Part shown: piece by piece, positions 47,701 through 60,500 of the stretch
Layout: each line of letters starts with the position of its first letter
Position numbering within the stretch: position 1 is the stretch's first letter
From: Aulostomus chinensis
Taxonomy: Eukaryota; Chordata; Actinopteri; Syngnathiformes; Aulostomidae
Assembly (NCBI GenBank): GCA_037954235.1
Contig: JBBMOA010000010.1
Span: 19,452,029-19,516,028, forward strand
Direction of reading: 5' to 3'
DNA: 64,000 bases
The notes under the pieces: model-generated
What the model saw: only the letters and a program-made list of their open reading frames with translations
The model's database searches: none
Told to the model about the DNA's origin: nothing
Position numbers and translations under genes: made by a program

Positions 47701-48494
47701 CTTTTTTTTTCTCCAGTGTGAAAAATGTGTTCTCCCTTTGCCCACTGCAACCACAAGGAAGAAATATGTTACAGTTTGAAGTATTACTTCTCAAAAATAA
47801 AACCAGCTTTGGAGCACCGCAAAGATGACAACTGGGCTTCACAGATTTTCTTGCTTCTGTGCAGTTTTGTACAGTCATACTGTGTGCATGTGTGTTGTTT
47901 TGGCACGACTCTGTTGAGCTGATAGTTGTGTGAGGGAGCAGTTTCTGCTCCAACGTTAGCCATATGCACATGAAGCTACTTCATGAGCCTGACACCTGCC
48001 CATGGCTGTGCTTATCCAGCCGCTCATTACCTTACTGCCTAAAGCTGCCAGTTTTCATAACTAAGACGGCGATGTTCCCTCTTCCCTCCCATCACCTTGA
48101 CCCATAACTCCCAGTTTGCCCAGCAGTGATTCAGTGACAGATGGTGCAGACATTTGTCTGCCTTTTTTAAGCTCCTAAAGCTGCCTTGGTTATGTTTTTA
48201 CAGATTTCACACACTTCAAGAACATTTCCCCTTCATATTTCCTCTTTTGCTCTGCATTTTGTGCTTTTCTTTCCATTTAGTTTGATTTATAAATTGTACC
48301 TCTTTTCCCATCTCCTTTTAAAAATAAACCTCTTTTTTCACCCATCCATTCAGTAATGTGAGTCCCATTATCGGTCTTTGCGCTTCTCTCGTCAGTGATT
48401 TATCAGATGGCTTCCTGTCCTCACCTGTATTTTCCTTTTACCTTCCATTTCCTTTCTGTCCTTGTTAGTCAGGTCTGGTGTTGGCTCAGGCTGC

Positions 48495-48530
<36 letters not shown>

Positions 48531-51500
48531 GGAGCTACGCACCGCCGCTGCCTGTTTGGTGTTAGAGTGACACATTAACTAATAGGATGGATGCGCACCA
48601 CCGACTTAGAGGCTGTGTGTGTCTTGTTTTACCTTTTCTACCGCCTCACCTTTTTATTTCACTCAGGTTGCCTCTTTATCTTCTGTCCTTGACCTGAACT
48701 TGACTGACGCTTCCTCAGTGATACAAACGGCAGTAACAAAAGAGCCACTTTGGCTCCTGTTGAACATTTAACATCGATCCCAGAGTTTCAGTCCTCATCA
48801 CAAACATCAGGCCTCCTGTAACTCTTGGCAGCTCGCTAGATAACGCTCACACATGTGGGAGTAGTGGTTGTTTTTTTTTCACGTCCATATTGGTCCAGTG
48901 AGCCAGGTTTTGTTTTGTTTTGTTAATAATTTTGCTCCAATCTCCTTTTTTCTTTGTTCAATAGTTGATAATCATATAATGTGTAGTAAATATGATTTAT
49001 AGGGGTTTCAAAATGTTTTGGAAATCTTTTTTTTCTAATTCATAATCTTTATAAAATGTGATCAACACATTTGCTTTTATGAAGAAAATATCAACATTGG
49101 TAAATGCCTATGAGCCATATCAGATATTGTGAAAAAAATCAATCATCATGAATCCCTAATGACTGTTGCAGTCGTTTCCATTGATGTTCATTTTGAAGTA
49201 TACATCCATCCATTTTCTATACTGATCATCTGTTGAGGGTTGCGAGGGTAGGTGGCATGGTGGTGCAGTGGTTAACACTGTCGCCTCCAACAAGAAGGTT
49301 CTGGGTTTGAGCCCCGGCTCGGGTACGGGATCTTTCTGTGTGGAGTCTGCATGTTCTCCCTGTTCCTGTGTGGGTTCTCTCTGGTACTCCAGCTTCCTCC
49401 CACAGTCCAAAGACATGAAGAGGGGACGAGGCTGATTGATACTCTAAATTGACCGTAGGTGTGACTGTGAGAGTGAATGGTTGTCTGTCTCTATGTGTTG
49501 GCCCTGTGATGGACTGGCGACCTGTCCAGGGTGAACCCCACCTCTCGCCCAAAGGCTCCAGTCCCCCCGCACCCTTTACGGGATAAGCGGTAGACAATGG
49601 ATGGATGGATGGGTTGCGAGGGTGGGGGATTGGGGGGGTGGAGCCTATCCCAGCTGACCTTGGTGAGAGGCAGGAGCAATTAGGGATTCAGTATCTTGCT
49701 CAAGGATACTTTGACATGGTCACATGGTCCACAGTGAGGATCAAACCAGCGACCCTTCGGTTGCTAGATCACTCTACCTCTGAGCCATGTCGCCCCCCAT
49801 GTTGAAGTACCACAGTAGAAAAGACTGACTGATTGATTGTAATAGCAAAATTCGAAGGTTTTTATTCTTGCTTGTGGTGGTTTTTAGCATTTTCAAAATT
49901 ATTTCAAAAATTAATACCAAAGTGAGCGATGAAAATCCCTATTTTGTCAGATAAGGTTTTGCTCAATCATAGCTTATCTCACTCAACTGACCAGATGTTT
50001 GGCCACCATGGTCAACACTGGCGAGCATCAAAGGACAATTGTCCAACTGAAGATAACTGCTCAAACCATTTCTCTATTTTTCACTGGTGACCGATTCTTC
50101 TTCTACTCTTTAGCCAAGGGTGGTGTTGCCTCTCTCCCATCTTCTGACAGGATGGTGTGATCTAGTTCATTCTCTCTAAACCAATCTCTGGAAAGTACCT
50201 AATATGCATGGGTTTTTTTTTTTGGGAGGGGGGCAACATTTCCACAGTCTCTTACAAATTGCTTGACAATTAAATTGAAATACAGCTATTAACAATCAGC
50301 TTGGTAAATGCATGCACAAAAACACTATTTATCAACACCTACAGGCTGTGTAATTGCAATAATTGACCATGGAATGAATGTGAATGGTCAAACAACTCAC
50401 TAGGGTCTGCTTTTTATTTCAGATAACATTTGCACTGATATGTTGGCTGCTCCATAGTATTTCTTGAAATATGTAAATGGATGGCCTTTTAAATCACTAC
50501 ACGCATAAGCCAGCCTTATCCATACCAGCAAAATGTGAAAAAGCCCTGGTCTATGGGGCGTGTCCATCGGTTCCTTGATATCAGTGTGTTGTTTCGGTGT
50601 CCTTGCCTGTGAGCTAAAATCTTGTTCTCATACATCACATAAAGACAAGCCGCTCCCGAGGTGTCGGTATACTAATGGAAATCCTAATAATAAATGAAGG
50701 CAATTCAGTAATCAAAGCTTCTGCCTCTGTCGTGGAAGGGTTACCTTCAGGTCATCTTCAACTGCTGAGATTTAATTTGTAATGGGCCCCCTTTCCTTCA
50801 CCACATTTAATGATCGATGTCAGAAGAGTGGCTCTGTAGGGGGATGCTGATAACATCTTACTGGAAATACTTACTGGAAATTATCGCCCTCAGGCATAAT
50901 TTTTAACCAAATAAACTCTTTAACCTCGTTAGGCGCTAAGTAGCTCTGTGTCTTACTTGCTTGAGGTAGAACAGGCACTTGAAACCCAGAAGTCATCCCA
51001 GAATTATAATCACCATATTTTCTGATACAATGCTGCTACAAGCAAGGGGAAATCTGTTTTCAGGGTTGCAGAAATTTTGCCTGATGAAGATCTCGCACCT
51101 AAATTTTGCAAATAAAACGCTATTTCACGTTAGACGGTGCACAGAAGAATTGGGGTTATGCCTAAAAGAATTCAATGTAAATATGGGAAGTTCTCCATCG
51201 TTAAAGTATGTTTGCCTTTAACATGAATTGAGGGTGACCGAAGATGAGGAAAACCTGTCTGTACATCTCAGTTTAGTTCGAAACCATCACAAATTACATC
51301 CTAAAAAAAAAATTACGAAGACAATGTGCCTCATCAATAACAGGCTTTATTTTACAATAGAGCCTGGTGTTCCTTTTTTTTTGTGTGGATGTTGTGCAGT
51401 TACAGACCATCAGTGTCATGCGTTCACAGGCCAAATCCATACAGAGCAGTGAGTTCATCCTTTTTTGCTTTTGTTTTTTTAGTGAAACTTCACATCCACT

Positions 51501-54500
51501 TGTTCTTGTTTTAATTGATATTTCATAACTGGAATATAACTTCACTTACAGCTGCGTTTGCATCTACCAATGCTGTTGTTTCAAGAGACCCCAGTTTCCG
51601 CTACTGCTGTGTCAGCAGCAGCATCAACTACGAGATTCAGTCAGGTGGCAAGAGAGCAGATGCAATGCGCTTCCAATGAGTTCATTAACAGATATGAGCT
51701 CCCCAGATATGGATGGTCTCACCAGGCTAAGGCTAGAACCACCCACTTCTGGTGAAGAGTCGAGCATGAAAACACCCTTTGCTAAAAGAGGAATGCAGTG
51801 AACCAAGCTTGACATGTAACCATGATGACGTTTTCTTTCTGTTTGTAGGGGAGAGCGGCCTGGATATTTCCCAAAAAAATGTCCCCCCTCAACTGTAATA
51901 AGCAGTTGCTGTAGGTGTGACTTCATAAGGTTTGGCTTGAGCTGCTATACACTAGGAGAAGGGAAACAATAGGACAGGTGGGGTAAGCAAGACAGGAGAA
52001 GTGCATTAGGCTGGGGTAGGTGGTCACGCAGGAAGGATACCTGACAGGACCTGCGATTGCAAAGGAGACGAGAGTTAGAGACTACAATAAAACTTGAGGA
52101 CCTCAACTGAGAGAATGAAAAACGTAACCTGAGGAAGGTTGAGACATGACACGCTTGTATACAATACTGATTAGTTTGTGTTTCTGCTTTATTGGATATT
52201 TTGCCCCAGATACCTTTTTATTAGATTACACTTTACTGTGTATCCTCGTTTATTTTTCCTCCTGTGGTGTCATTATATCAGGGCGGATGTTCCAACCAAG
52301 TGTGTTAATCGGAGAGGTTTTGTGACTCCACACAACCCGTGATCTCATTCATAACGGCTTTCACAAACAAGCAATTTTAATGAGTTGCAGCTCAGTGTTG
52401 TGACCACCCCAGTGCATTACTGGTGGAGGACCACACTTCAGGGGACCTGATTTGTCTCAGGTGAGGCTATGTAACAACTGGGCACCTAATTAACGAGGGT
52501 CCAGAGTCTCTGATGAGAGAGTCTCTGGTGAGAGCAGTCCCTCCAGAGTGGGACACGCTGAGAACCCACTGCTGAAAGAAGACCTTGGAACCTTGATCAC
52601 GGAATGTGGTGCAGGTCAACTCTGTAAATGGTGAACAGTGAGGAAGACCACCAAGGCCGTTCACAATTTCCTTCAGGGATATAGACTTGAGACAGATTGT
52701 CTCCATCTTTCCTGGGTCATTACTCACACAAGGAATTTCTTTTTCAAGCAGGCATTTGAGCTGGAGGACCAGCAGGAGCACGATGAAAGGGACAGTGCCC
52801 TCAAAGGTACAGCAGGCTGTCCCAGGTGTGCTGGAATACTTTGATTTGAATGCTGTATCGTGCCTCTTCTGGTTGACACCCAGAAGAAACTGAGAAAAAA
52901 GTTGAATCATTACACACATTTATTGAACAATTATTGCACTATCATCCATCTGCAGCCCCAGAGAAGCCCATGGCATGATAGAAGTCTTATCAAATATTTG
53001 GAGTTACCTGATTATTCAAGGGGGTCATGTTGTCACAGCTCCCGGCCAGCCCCGCCCTCTTCCTCCACCTGTTTCCCATTCCCCTTATGAACACGCCTGC
53101 AGCAGATCCCGCTGCTGGTGTACTTAAACCCCAGCCTTTCACCCTGTTCTCTGCCAGATCGTCGAGTTATCTCATGCTTCTTGCACTCCAGAAACCTGCA
53201 TTTCTGAATCCTGCCTGGCCTGTCTGTTCTGCCTGCCTTCCTCCCTGCCTACCAGACCCGCGTAATCCCTTTCCAGTCTGCGTGGTGCCCCCTTCCCTAC
53301 GTCTTTGGATTTCCCGCTATTGACCTACGCTTGAACCTTGGCCACGCTCCTGTCTGCCCCTCCATCAGTTTCATCAGTTTGGATGTAAGCTGCTTGCGTT
53401 CCAGTTGATGCGTTTAGGTCCTGCTTCACAGTTCTTGTCAGTGGCCTTCCTTAACATCCTTCAGTGCGGGGATGGAGACCACCACCACACTCTTACATTT
53501 CCCCATACCTACAGTACAGTGTCGGTGTCATAATCCTTCATTGTCAGCAGATTAGAATGAGGAGCTGTGAATGGCAGTGGGTGTGTGGGGTCTGATAAGG
53601 TGGGAAGGGAGAGCCCCGACAGAGGAGGTGACAACATATCACGTTTGCCTTCTTGAGACGAGTTCAGTTCAAATTTAACGACATTTTTATCATCCTGAGC
53701 ACTGGCTGCCTGCCTGAAGCACCACATGCCCAACCACAGCTGCACACCAACAGACAAGTGTAAGAACAGACTGTAACTGTATATTAATGCCCAAACTCAC
53801 TGACTAAACTGTTTAACAAGCTTCAGTGGGGCTATGCATCAACTAGAATCTATGACATCTCATCTGAGTCGAAAGAGTCGAAGTAGTTCTCTCTGTGAGC
53901 ACGTAGCTTCCGTAGACGTTTGAATTTGGGTCCAAATTAGATTTTTGTCTTTATGTGCAGTAATGTGTTATTATCACATTATTAGCTGTAATGTAACCTT
54001 TTATGTGGCAGTTTGTAAATCTGTATTTAGGCAGGTTTAAATGGCATCACTTTCATGATTACACTGTTAAAGGTCAGAAAGATGTGAGAGAGGCAGAAGG
54101 CAGAGAGGAAAAGGGGAAGGAGCGTGAAGGGAGATGAATTCTGGGGTGACTGAAAGATCAGGATGAAGTTCATGTTTTTATCATTTTAAGTAGTTCTGCT
54201 CAATGTAGTGACAGTCACGTTGTGATGAAATCAAATAAATCAAGTCCGTATTTGCTCGGTCATCAATTATTACAGTCAAATTACTGATATTTTGAGATTT
54301 GTATTTATTTCTTTTTTGTTTATTTGATCCTCTGTGTATTGGGCTGTTGAAAACATTTTCCACGGTTTCCTCATGCTTCACACCCCGGATCAAAGATTCC
54401 TCCAGCTGTAATTGAGCCCACTTGTCCCTCCTATCAAACGCACCTCACGGACTGTCTTGCTAACACGGATGTGGATCTTACTGGAGGAAATTGTTCATAT

Positions 54501-57500
54501 GCAGCTGTCGGCTGCCTCTGACTGACCCAGCACTTCAGCAGCTGCACACACTCCTTCGCCTCTTTGAGTGCATGGGTGATTTTATTCTCTAAACAGTATT
54601 TCCTCCAACTCCAGGGTTTACTTTATTCTATACCGAGGAAGAGATCAACTAGTTGCAGGAGACCTAGAGCCATTTCCCTCTGACACACAAGCTGTTTTCC
54701 TCTTATATGTATCATCTGATCTTAGTATGGTTTGCTTTCTTGATTGTAACTCTATGCTGGGCTACATTACAAACGCCCTCTTGCTTCTATTCAGGATCCC
54801 CTCCAGAGTGAGTAGGGAAGTCCAAAGTTTTATTGGAGTTTTGATGCCTTTAAGGGTCACTTTTGTTGAGCAGGAAAATAAATGTCTCCTCTACTGCTCA
54901 GGCGTGTTCAATGCAAAAAATACTTAATTATGCTTTTCATCAATTAACCGTTAACAATATCCTCTTGCATATTCAAATATTACACAATTAAAAAAAAAAT
55001 TGACAATATATTCACAATTTTTTAAATATCAAAAGCTCATTTTTTATATCCTATATTAAAAAAGCATGTTTCATGAATAATTGTCAAGAATTTCACCCAT
55101 ATTCGATTTCACATCAGGGCTAAACAGAAGCACTCAATATTAAATAAATACTTCAAACAACAGATTGAATATAATCTCAAACAAGCAATGGGAACACATA
55201 TATTTCTAATGAGAACAAATAAAAGAGGCTGTGTCCTCAAAAGTCCAACAGGCTGTCCTCCAGGTGTTCTGGAATACTTTGATTTGAATGCCACATTATC
55301 CCTCTTCCTATTTGGCACCCAGAAGACACTGAAAAAGTTTAAGTCAAATCATTACACTTCTTTATTGTACCGTTATCCATCTGCAGCCCCAGGGAAGCCT
55401 GTGGCATCGGATGACGTCCTTTATGGTTAACATGGTTGGCTAAATACATCCGAAGACTTTTCTCACGCCTGTGTTGAGTCTCATTATATGGCCTGGTTTT
55501 ATACCAACACAATACCAGCGCCACAGTCACTACACACTTAGCTTGTAATGATAGCATTAGCTTGGCCTCATCTGTAATCACACAATGCAAGCAAACCGAA
55601 TCCCATGTTTTATAACTCTGAAGGTTACAGAAGAACATGTAGAAAACCTCCAATTTTCCACATTGATGAGAGGTGTAAAGAAGGCTTCTCATTGATGGCC
55701 TCTGTTGTGTGTTGCTGGACATGTTGGGAGAGTCTGAACACCCAGAGAGAACTCTGCCTTTATAGTGCTCTCTGGGAGTACTACATAAAATGTGGCTGTT
55801 GAACCACACAATCTGACATAATTTCTTGCTCTTCTACAGAGAGCAAGACAAAGGTAGTTGAGTTCATGCTGTGTGGGCCTGTAATGATTTTGTAGTGTTG
55901 CTGAAATCTGGAGGAAGGAGAGTGAGAGGGCGAAGAAGCGAGAAAGATGATTAAAGGGGGAGGACACTGAGGAGGATTGTTAGGAAAAAGGACATTTTGG
56001 TACACTCATACACACACTTTGACTCTGTGCTGCCATGGCGGCAGTGCTTCGTCTCCTCTCCCACCCACATTCTTTTTCTTTGTGTATCTGCTGAACCCTC
56101 CACGCTGCGGGCAGGGATGATGCATCTCTTCAACCTCAGCCTGAACTCATCACTGCTTGTCTTTCCCAGACATTTGAGAAGAATCATGTTTAAAGAGTCG
56201 ACGCAAAATCACAAGTGGTAAATAAAAAGAATGACATATTTAGTAGCGCTTAGCTTTCAGAGTGTAAATAAAGCCTAAACAACTACAGAGTGAGAGTCAC
56301 TTGGGGAAACTGATGTTACAATACTGATATCAATGTACTCTCAAGTAAAAGTAACTGTTAACAATGCAGTACAATCAGAGTTGTCAGAAGTGAATGTGTC
56401 CATTAAACCAACGATTTTATTTCATCGTGGAGGAAGAAGGCTTTTTTAAAAATTTATTCTGTAAATTTAAGGGTTGTTTTAGTTTCTGTCTGGATGTCAA
56501 AAAAATAAGATGGGAATATTCCTTCGAAAAAGACATGTTCAAACCTAATAGAATGTCTTTTTTTGTCTTAATATTAACATTGATTAAATAAACACATGAA
56601 CAGCGTACCTACATATTAATGTATTTAACACATATTACATTTATTGTATTACGAACCTTTCACACAACTTTTATCTTGAGCTGCAAATGGCATCTTGTCT
56701 CCAGTTCCTACCCAAAATCCAATGTATTTCCAAATGAGGCTTTTCTAGGTGGCTCAAGAGGCAGATCCCTGCGGTTTGTTCATTTTATCTGTGAACTCTC
56801 CATTATTGAACCTACATTCAGTCATTGAGCATTGTGTGACTCCCGGCTGTCATGCAGTGAGAGCCACAACCCATGTTAGGTTTTGATGTTTCGTAGAGGT
56901 TTGGTCAACCCAGTGCTGGTTCAGTAATTGTGAATGGTGTCAAGCATGCTGAAACAAATGCAAAATCCACAGAAGAGTGGATTGTTCTTCTTTGCGTTTG
57001 CTGCCATGTTTTTTGGGTTGTTCACCTATTGATTTGTATTTCTGTATTAGCACATTCCCAGCAGGACTGTATTGATCAGCCAGTGCATGTAAAGCGTTTT
57101 TTTTCCTCTGACTGCATCTGTTGCTATTCCCTCTGAACATCAGCGTATGCCTTGAAACATAGATGAAGATAATTCCGCTGGGCTTAATAGATGATGAGAC
57201 AGCGCACCAACATGAAAGGGACCGAATGAGTTTCACATCTGTTTGGCTTTTTTTTTTTTCCAATCTATCTCTTCTTGTGTCCTCTGGTCACACATAAGGC
57301 TCCCTGGTTGTGTAATTATCCTGTCTCGATAGCCCCACTCTGTGTCCTCCTCCTCCCACCAGCCATTCAGTCTGACAGCCATTTGGTCAGCCGACAAGCA
57401 GACCAATCAGCCGCTCTGGCTGCCTTGGTGATTTGTGGTTTTGCAGTTTTAGAGCTGGCTCTGTGCCGCCAGTACTCCTGAATGAATTTTGGTTTTTTTT

Positions 57501-60500
57501 TTGTTGTTGTTGTTTTTTTTATTTTGCTTTGAAATTTAATCCATATGTGTTCGCTCCAGTGTTGTTTGGTCTGTCTACAGATAATGTGAATCACAGCTGG
57601 GATTGCAAAGGGGTTGAAAGTTTGTGTTCAGCTCAATAATTTTGACCATTTTTTTGAACCTATTTTTTTTATTTTAAAATAAGGAAAATTTCCATTGGAA
57701 TTTATGGAAATTATTGTGAATAAATCTGATAAATGGGAATTCACAGAGGCCACTTTGCTAGATTTGATGAGTTTCTGGGATGAAAGCATTGAGACCTGGA
57801 AAGGATTCAGGAGAAAAATTTAGGAGCTTGACTGAATGTTTTTATCACATTTTATATTTCCAATGGGACTTGTTCATTGAAAAAATCCATCAAAATTCTA
57901 TTCACAAAAAGTTGGGGTCAAAGAGGTGAGTTTTCAAAACTGCAGTTCCAATTTTTGCATGCATATCTGCTTATGACAATACAAAACGTATTTATTTATC
58001 CAATTAAGACAAAATTTCATTTCTATCCTCATCAATTTCCATATATTCTCATACATCCGTTAAATCCAATGGAAATGACTTTTAACTTCCTGGAATTTTG
58101 CTCCTCTATTTGTAGCCATCATGTTTCCTCTTGCATTGGTTGACTGGAAGGAGCGTAAAATAAACCTCTGCATAAAAACCTATGAGATTTCCGCCTCACG
58201 TATTCAATGTAGGGTGTGTGAGTTGGCTGCAAGCTCATCCTGTATGCATAGAGTGAGTGTAGATCTGTGTGTGTGTGTGTGTGTGTGTGTAGGTGGTGAA
58301 TGTCCCGAGGGCTTGAGCATGGGAGCAGGTGAAGGCACATCCAAGGCTATTTTTAGTCCGGTTGTGTGTGTATATGTACTCTGGTTGTAGTTTGTGTCAT
58401 CCTTAGACATCTTGAGTATTTTTAGTGCACTCTAATGTATGGGGTTTGTTTGGGGAACAAAGCATGGCTGTGCGATTTAATCAATCAAATAAAACCAGTG
58501 AAATACAAATGAATACTCATATCTACCTAATGCAGCCATGCAGACAGTTTTGGTTTAATTTGTCCAGGTTTGTGATCGGACTGCTATTCTTCGAAGAACA
58601 ATCATTGATATAATGCATTTCCATCCATAATAGGGCTGAACAATTAATCTAAATACCACAGAGGGTAGACTATTAGCTAAAAGGAAAATGTGTGTAAATT
58701 AAGCGTTGTGGTGCTGCAGAGTTATCCTGGCCTCGTATTCAACACAATTGTTTGGTACAGATTAGTATAAAAGTCACTTGAGACATTACCAGTTCAGTAC
58801 TGTTTTGTTTTTTTTTGTAAAATTGTGAATAATGACAATCTTCTGATTGTCACCATTACAAAGAATTAGGGGTGATTGTCATCAGTCTGGTTAATTTTGC
58901 AACAGTGTGCCTTTTTTAATGAATGAAAACATACTACTTTGGAAAAGATTAATTCTCTCTATTGTAGAAGTACATAAACTCAGAGGATGAATGCAGTAAA
59001 GCTTCCTGTACTGGTCGTCTGTGCGGATGTACTCTTGTACATTCATATCTATAGATCATATCTATAGATTCTTATGGTAATCCAGTAGTGGAAAGCACAA
59101 TTTTGTCCCGATTCTACATAAAAAGATGTCGATTTTTGCATCTGTTCTTTGAGAGGACACAGAGTTGCGACTTAAAATAGTCAGGAAAGAATCAGGTTTG
59201 CATTGCAAGTCTACATTTTTTTTATTCATTTCTTTGTATTCGTCTGCTGAAGGAAATATTAATATTTTTGCGTGTGCAAGTTGGGTTGCCTGTATGTGTG
59301 GTATCTGTTTTACAATAATAAATCTGCTTATGCTCGCGATATTCCTCTGTGCGGCTAACACAGATTTGAGTCATTTTTAATGAGGCTGCAGGAAGCTGCT
59401 GGAATTGGCTGTAATACAAAGATGGAGGAAACAGGTCTGCTTTAATATGGAAACACGAAAGGACAATAAAGACCTGCCCACATGTTTCCATCTCTGCTTG
59501 CACTCTCTCGCTGTTCTTCTCTCCCATATTCTCAGACAAAAAGGGTTTTAATTCATACGGACTTGCATGCATGTTTTGACTGTCTCCATCATAGCTCACT
59601 GCTAACGAGTACACATTAACACACGCCGTGTCAGTCCAGTTGCACATGCTATTACACTTTCACAGCTTTCCCTAATTGTTGTGTTGCCCTGTTTCTCCTC
59701 CCCCTTTTTTTCTGCACTGACATTAGCCCACTCACAAGATGTCTGTTTTATCTCGCTCACTCATTCTTGGACTGCGTTTCCTTCCTGACCTGTTTACACT
59801 GTACGTGCAGGCGCTGGATTTATGGAGGGGCTCCCTGCTGGCATGGGGCCTAGAGCAACTCTCTAATCTAATAAACGTCATAACCCGGACACTTCTCCGG
59901 CTTAGAGTTTCATCTGAGTGTGATGCCCAGATGCATTAAAGACTTCTATCCTAATGGGGGCTGCTCATATTAGGCCTATAGTACAGGGCCAGTAGAAGTG
60001 TGCCTGAGTGTGTTTAGCTCATCTGGACAGTCAGGTCCAAGTAGGCTGATGTTCTCTCCCTGCCTCTTTGTGGCTCAGCAGGAGCTTTGCATCTGGCGAG
60101 CCATGGAGGTTCAGGGCACACTGGCTCTGTCTTCTTTCCTCTTCATCGCTCACAGTAAAACCCAACCAAAGCTGCCTTCTCTCTGCAGGATATACAGCAT
60201 GTCTCTGTGGAGGCAGAACACACTACTGGTGCTTTCTCCTTGTGGGAGCTCATTCTGATTCCCTGCCTGTCCTCCTCCTCCTCTGCCTCCTCCGCCTCCT
60301 GCTGCTGCCTCTTTTCTCTCTGCTTGAGTGTATTTCCTCAGATGTACTTCGATGCCATAACAGCACAAAGTTTATACTAATTAATACTGCGCGAGTCACT
60401 TTTTCTGAAAGGAGATCTTCTGCTCTACCTGCGTGTTGGCATGAATAGAGCACATTAAGTGGAGGCACTGAAGTGAACACAGTTGTTTATTTTTAGCTTT

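Noticed and set aside
52467..52919. Open frame of 150 codons (-)
   Set aside because: Not a recognised protein. Part of it is a dispersed repeat also present at 55231, so it is kept only as a repeat.
59222..59647. Open frame of 141 codons (-)
   Set aside because: No similarity to a known family and no gene context inside the stx1a intron.
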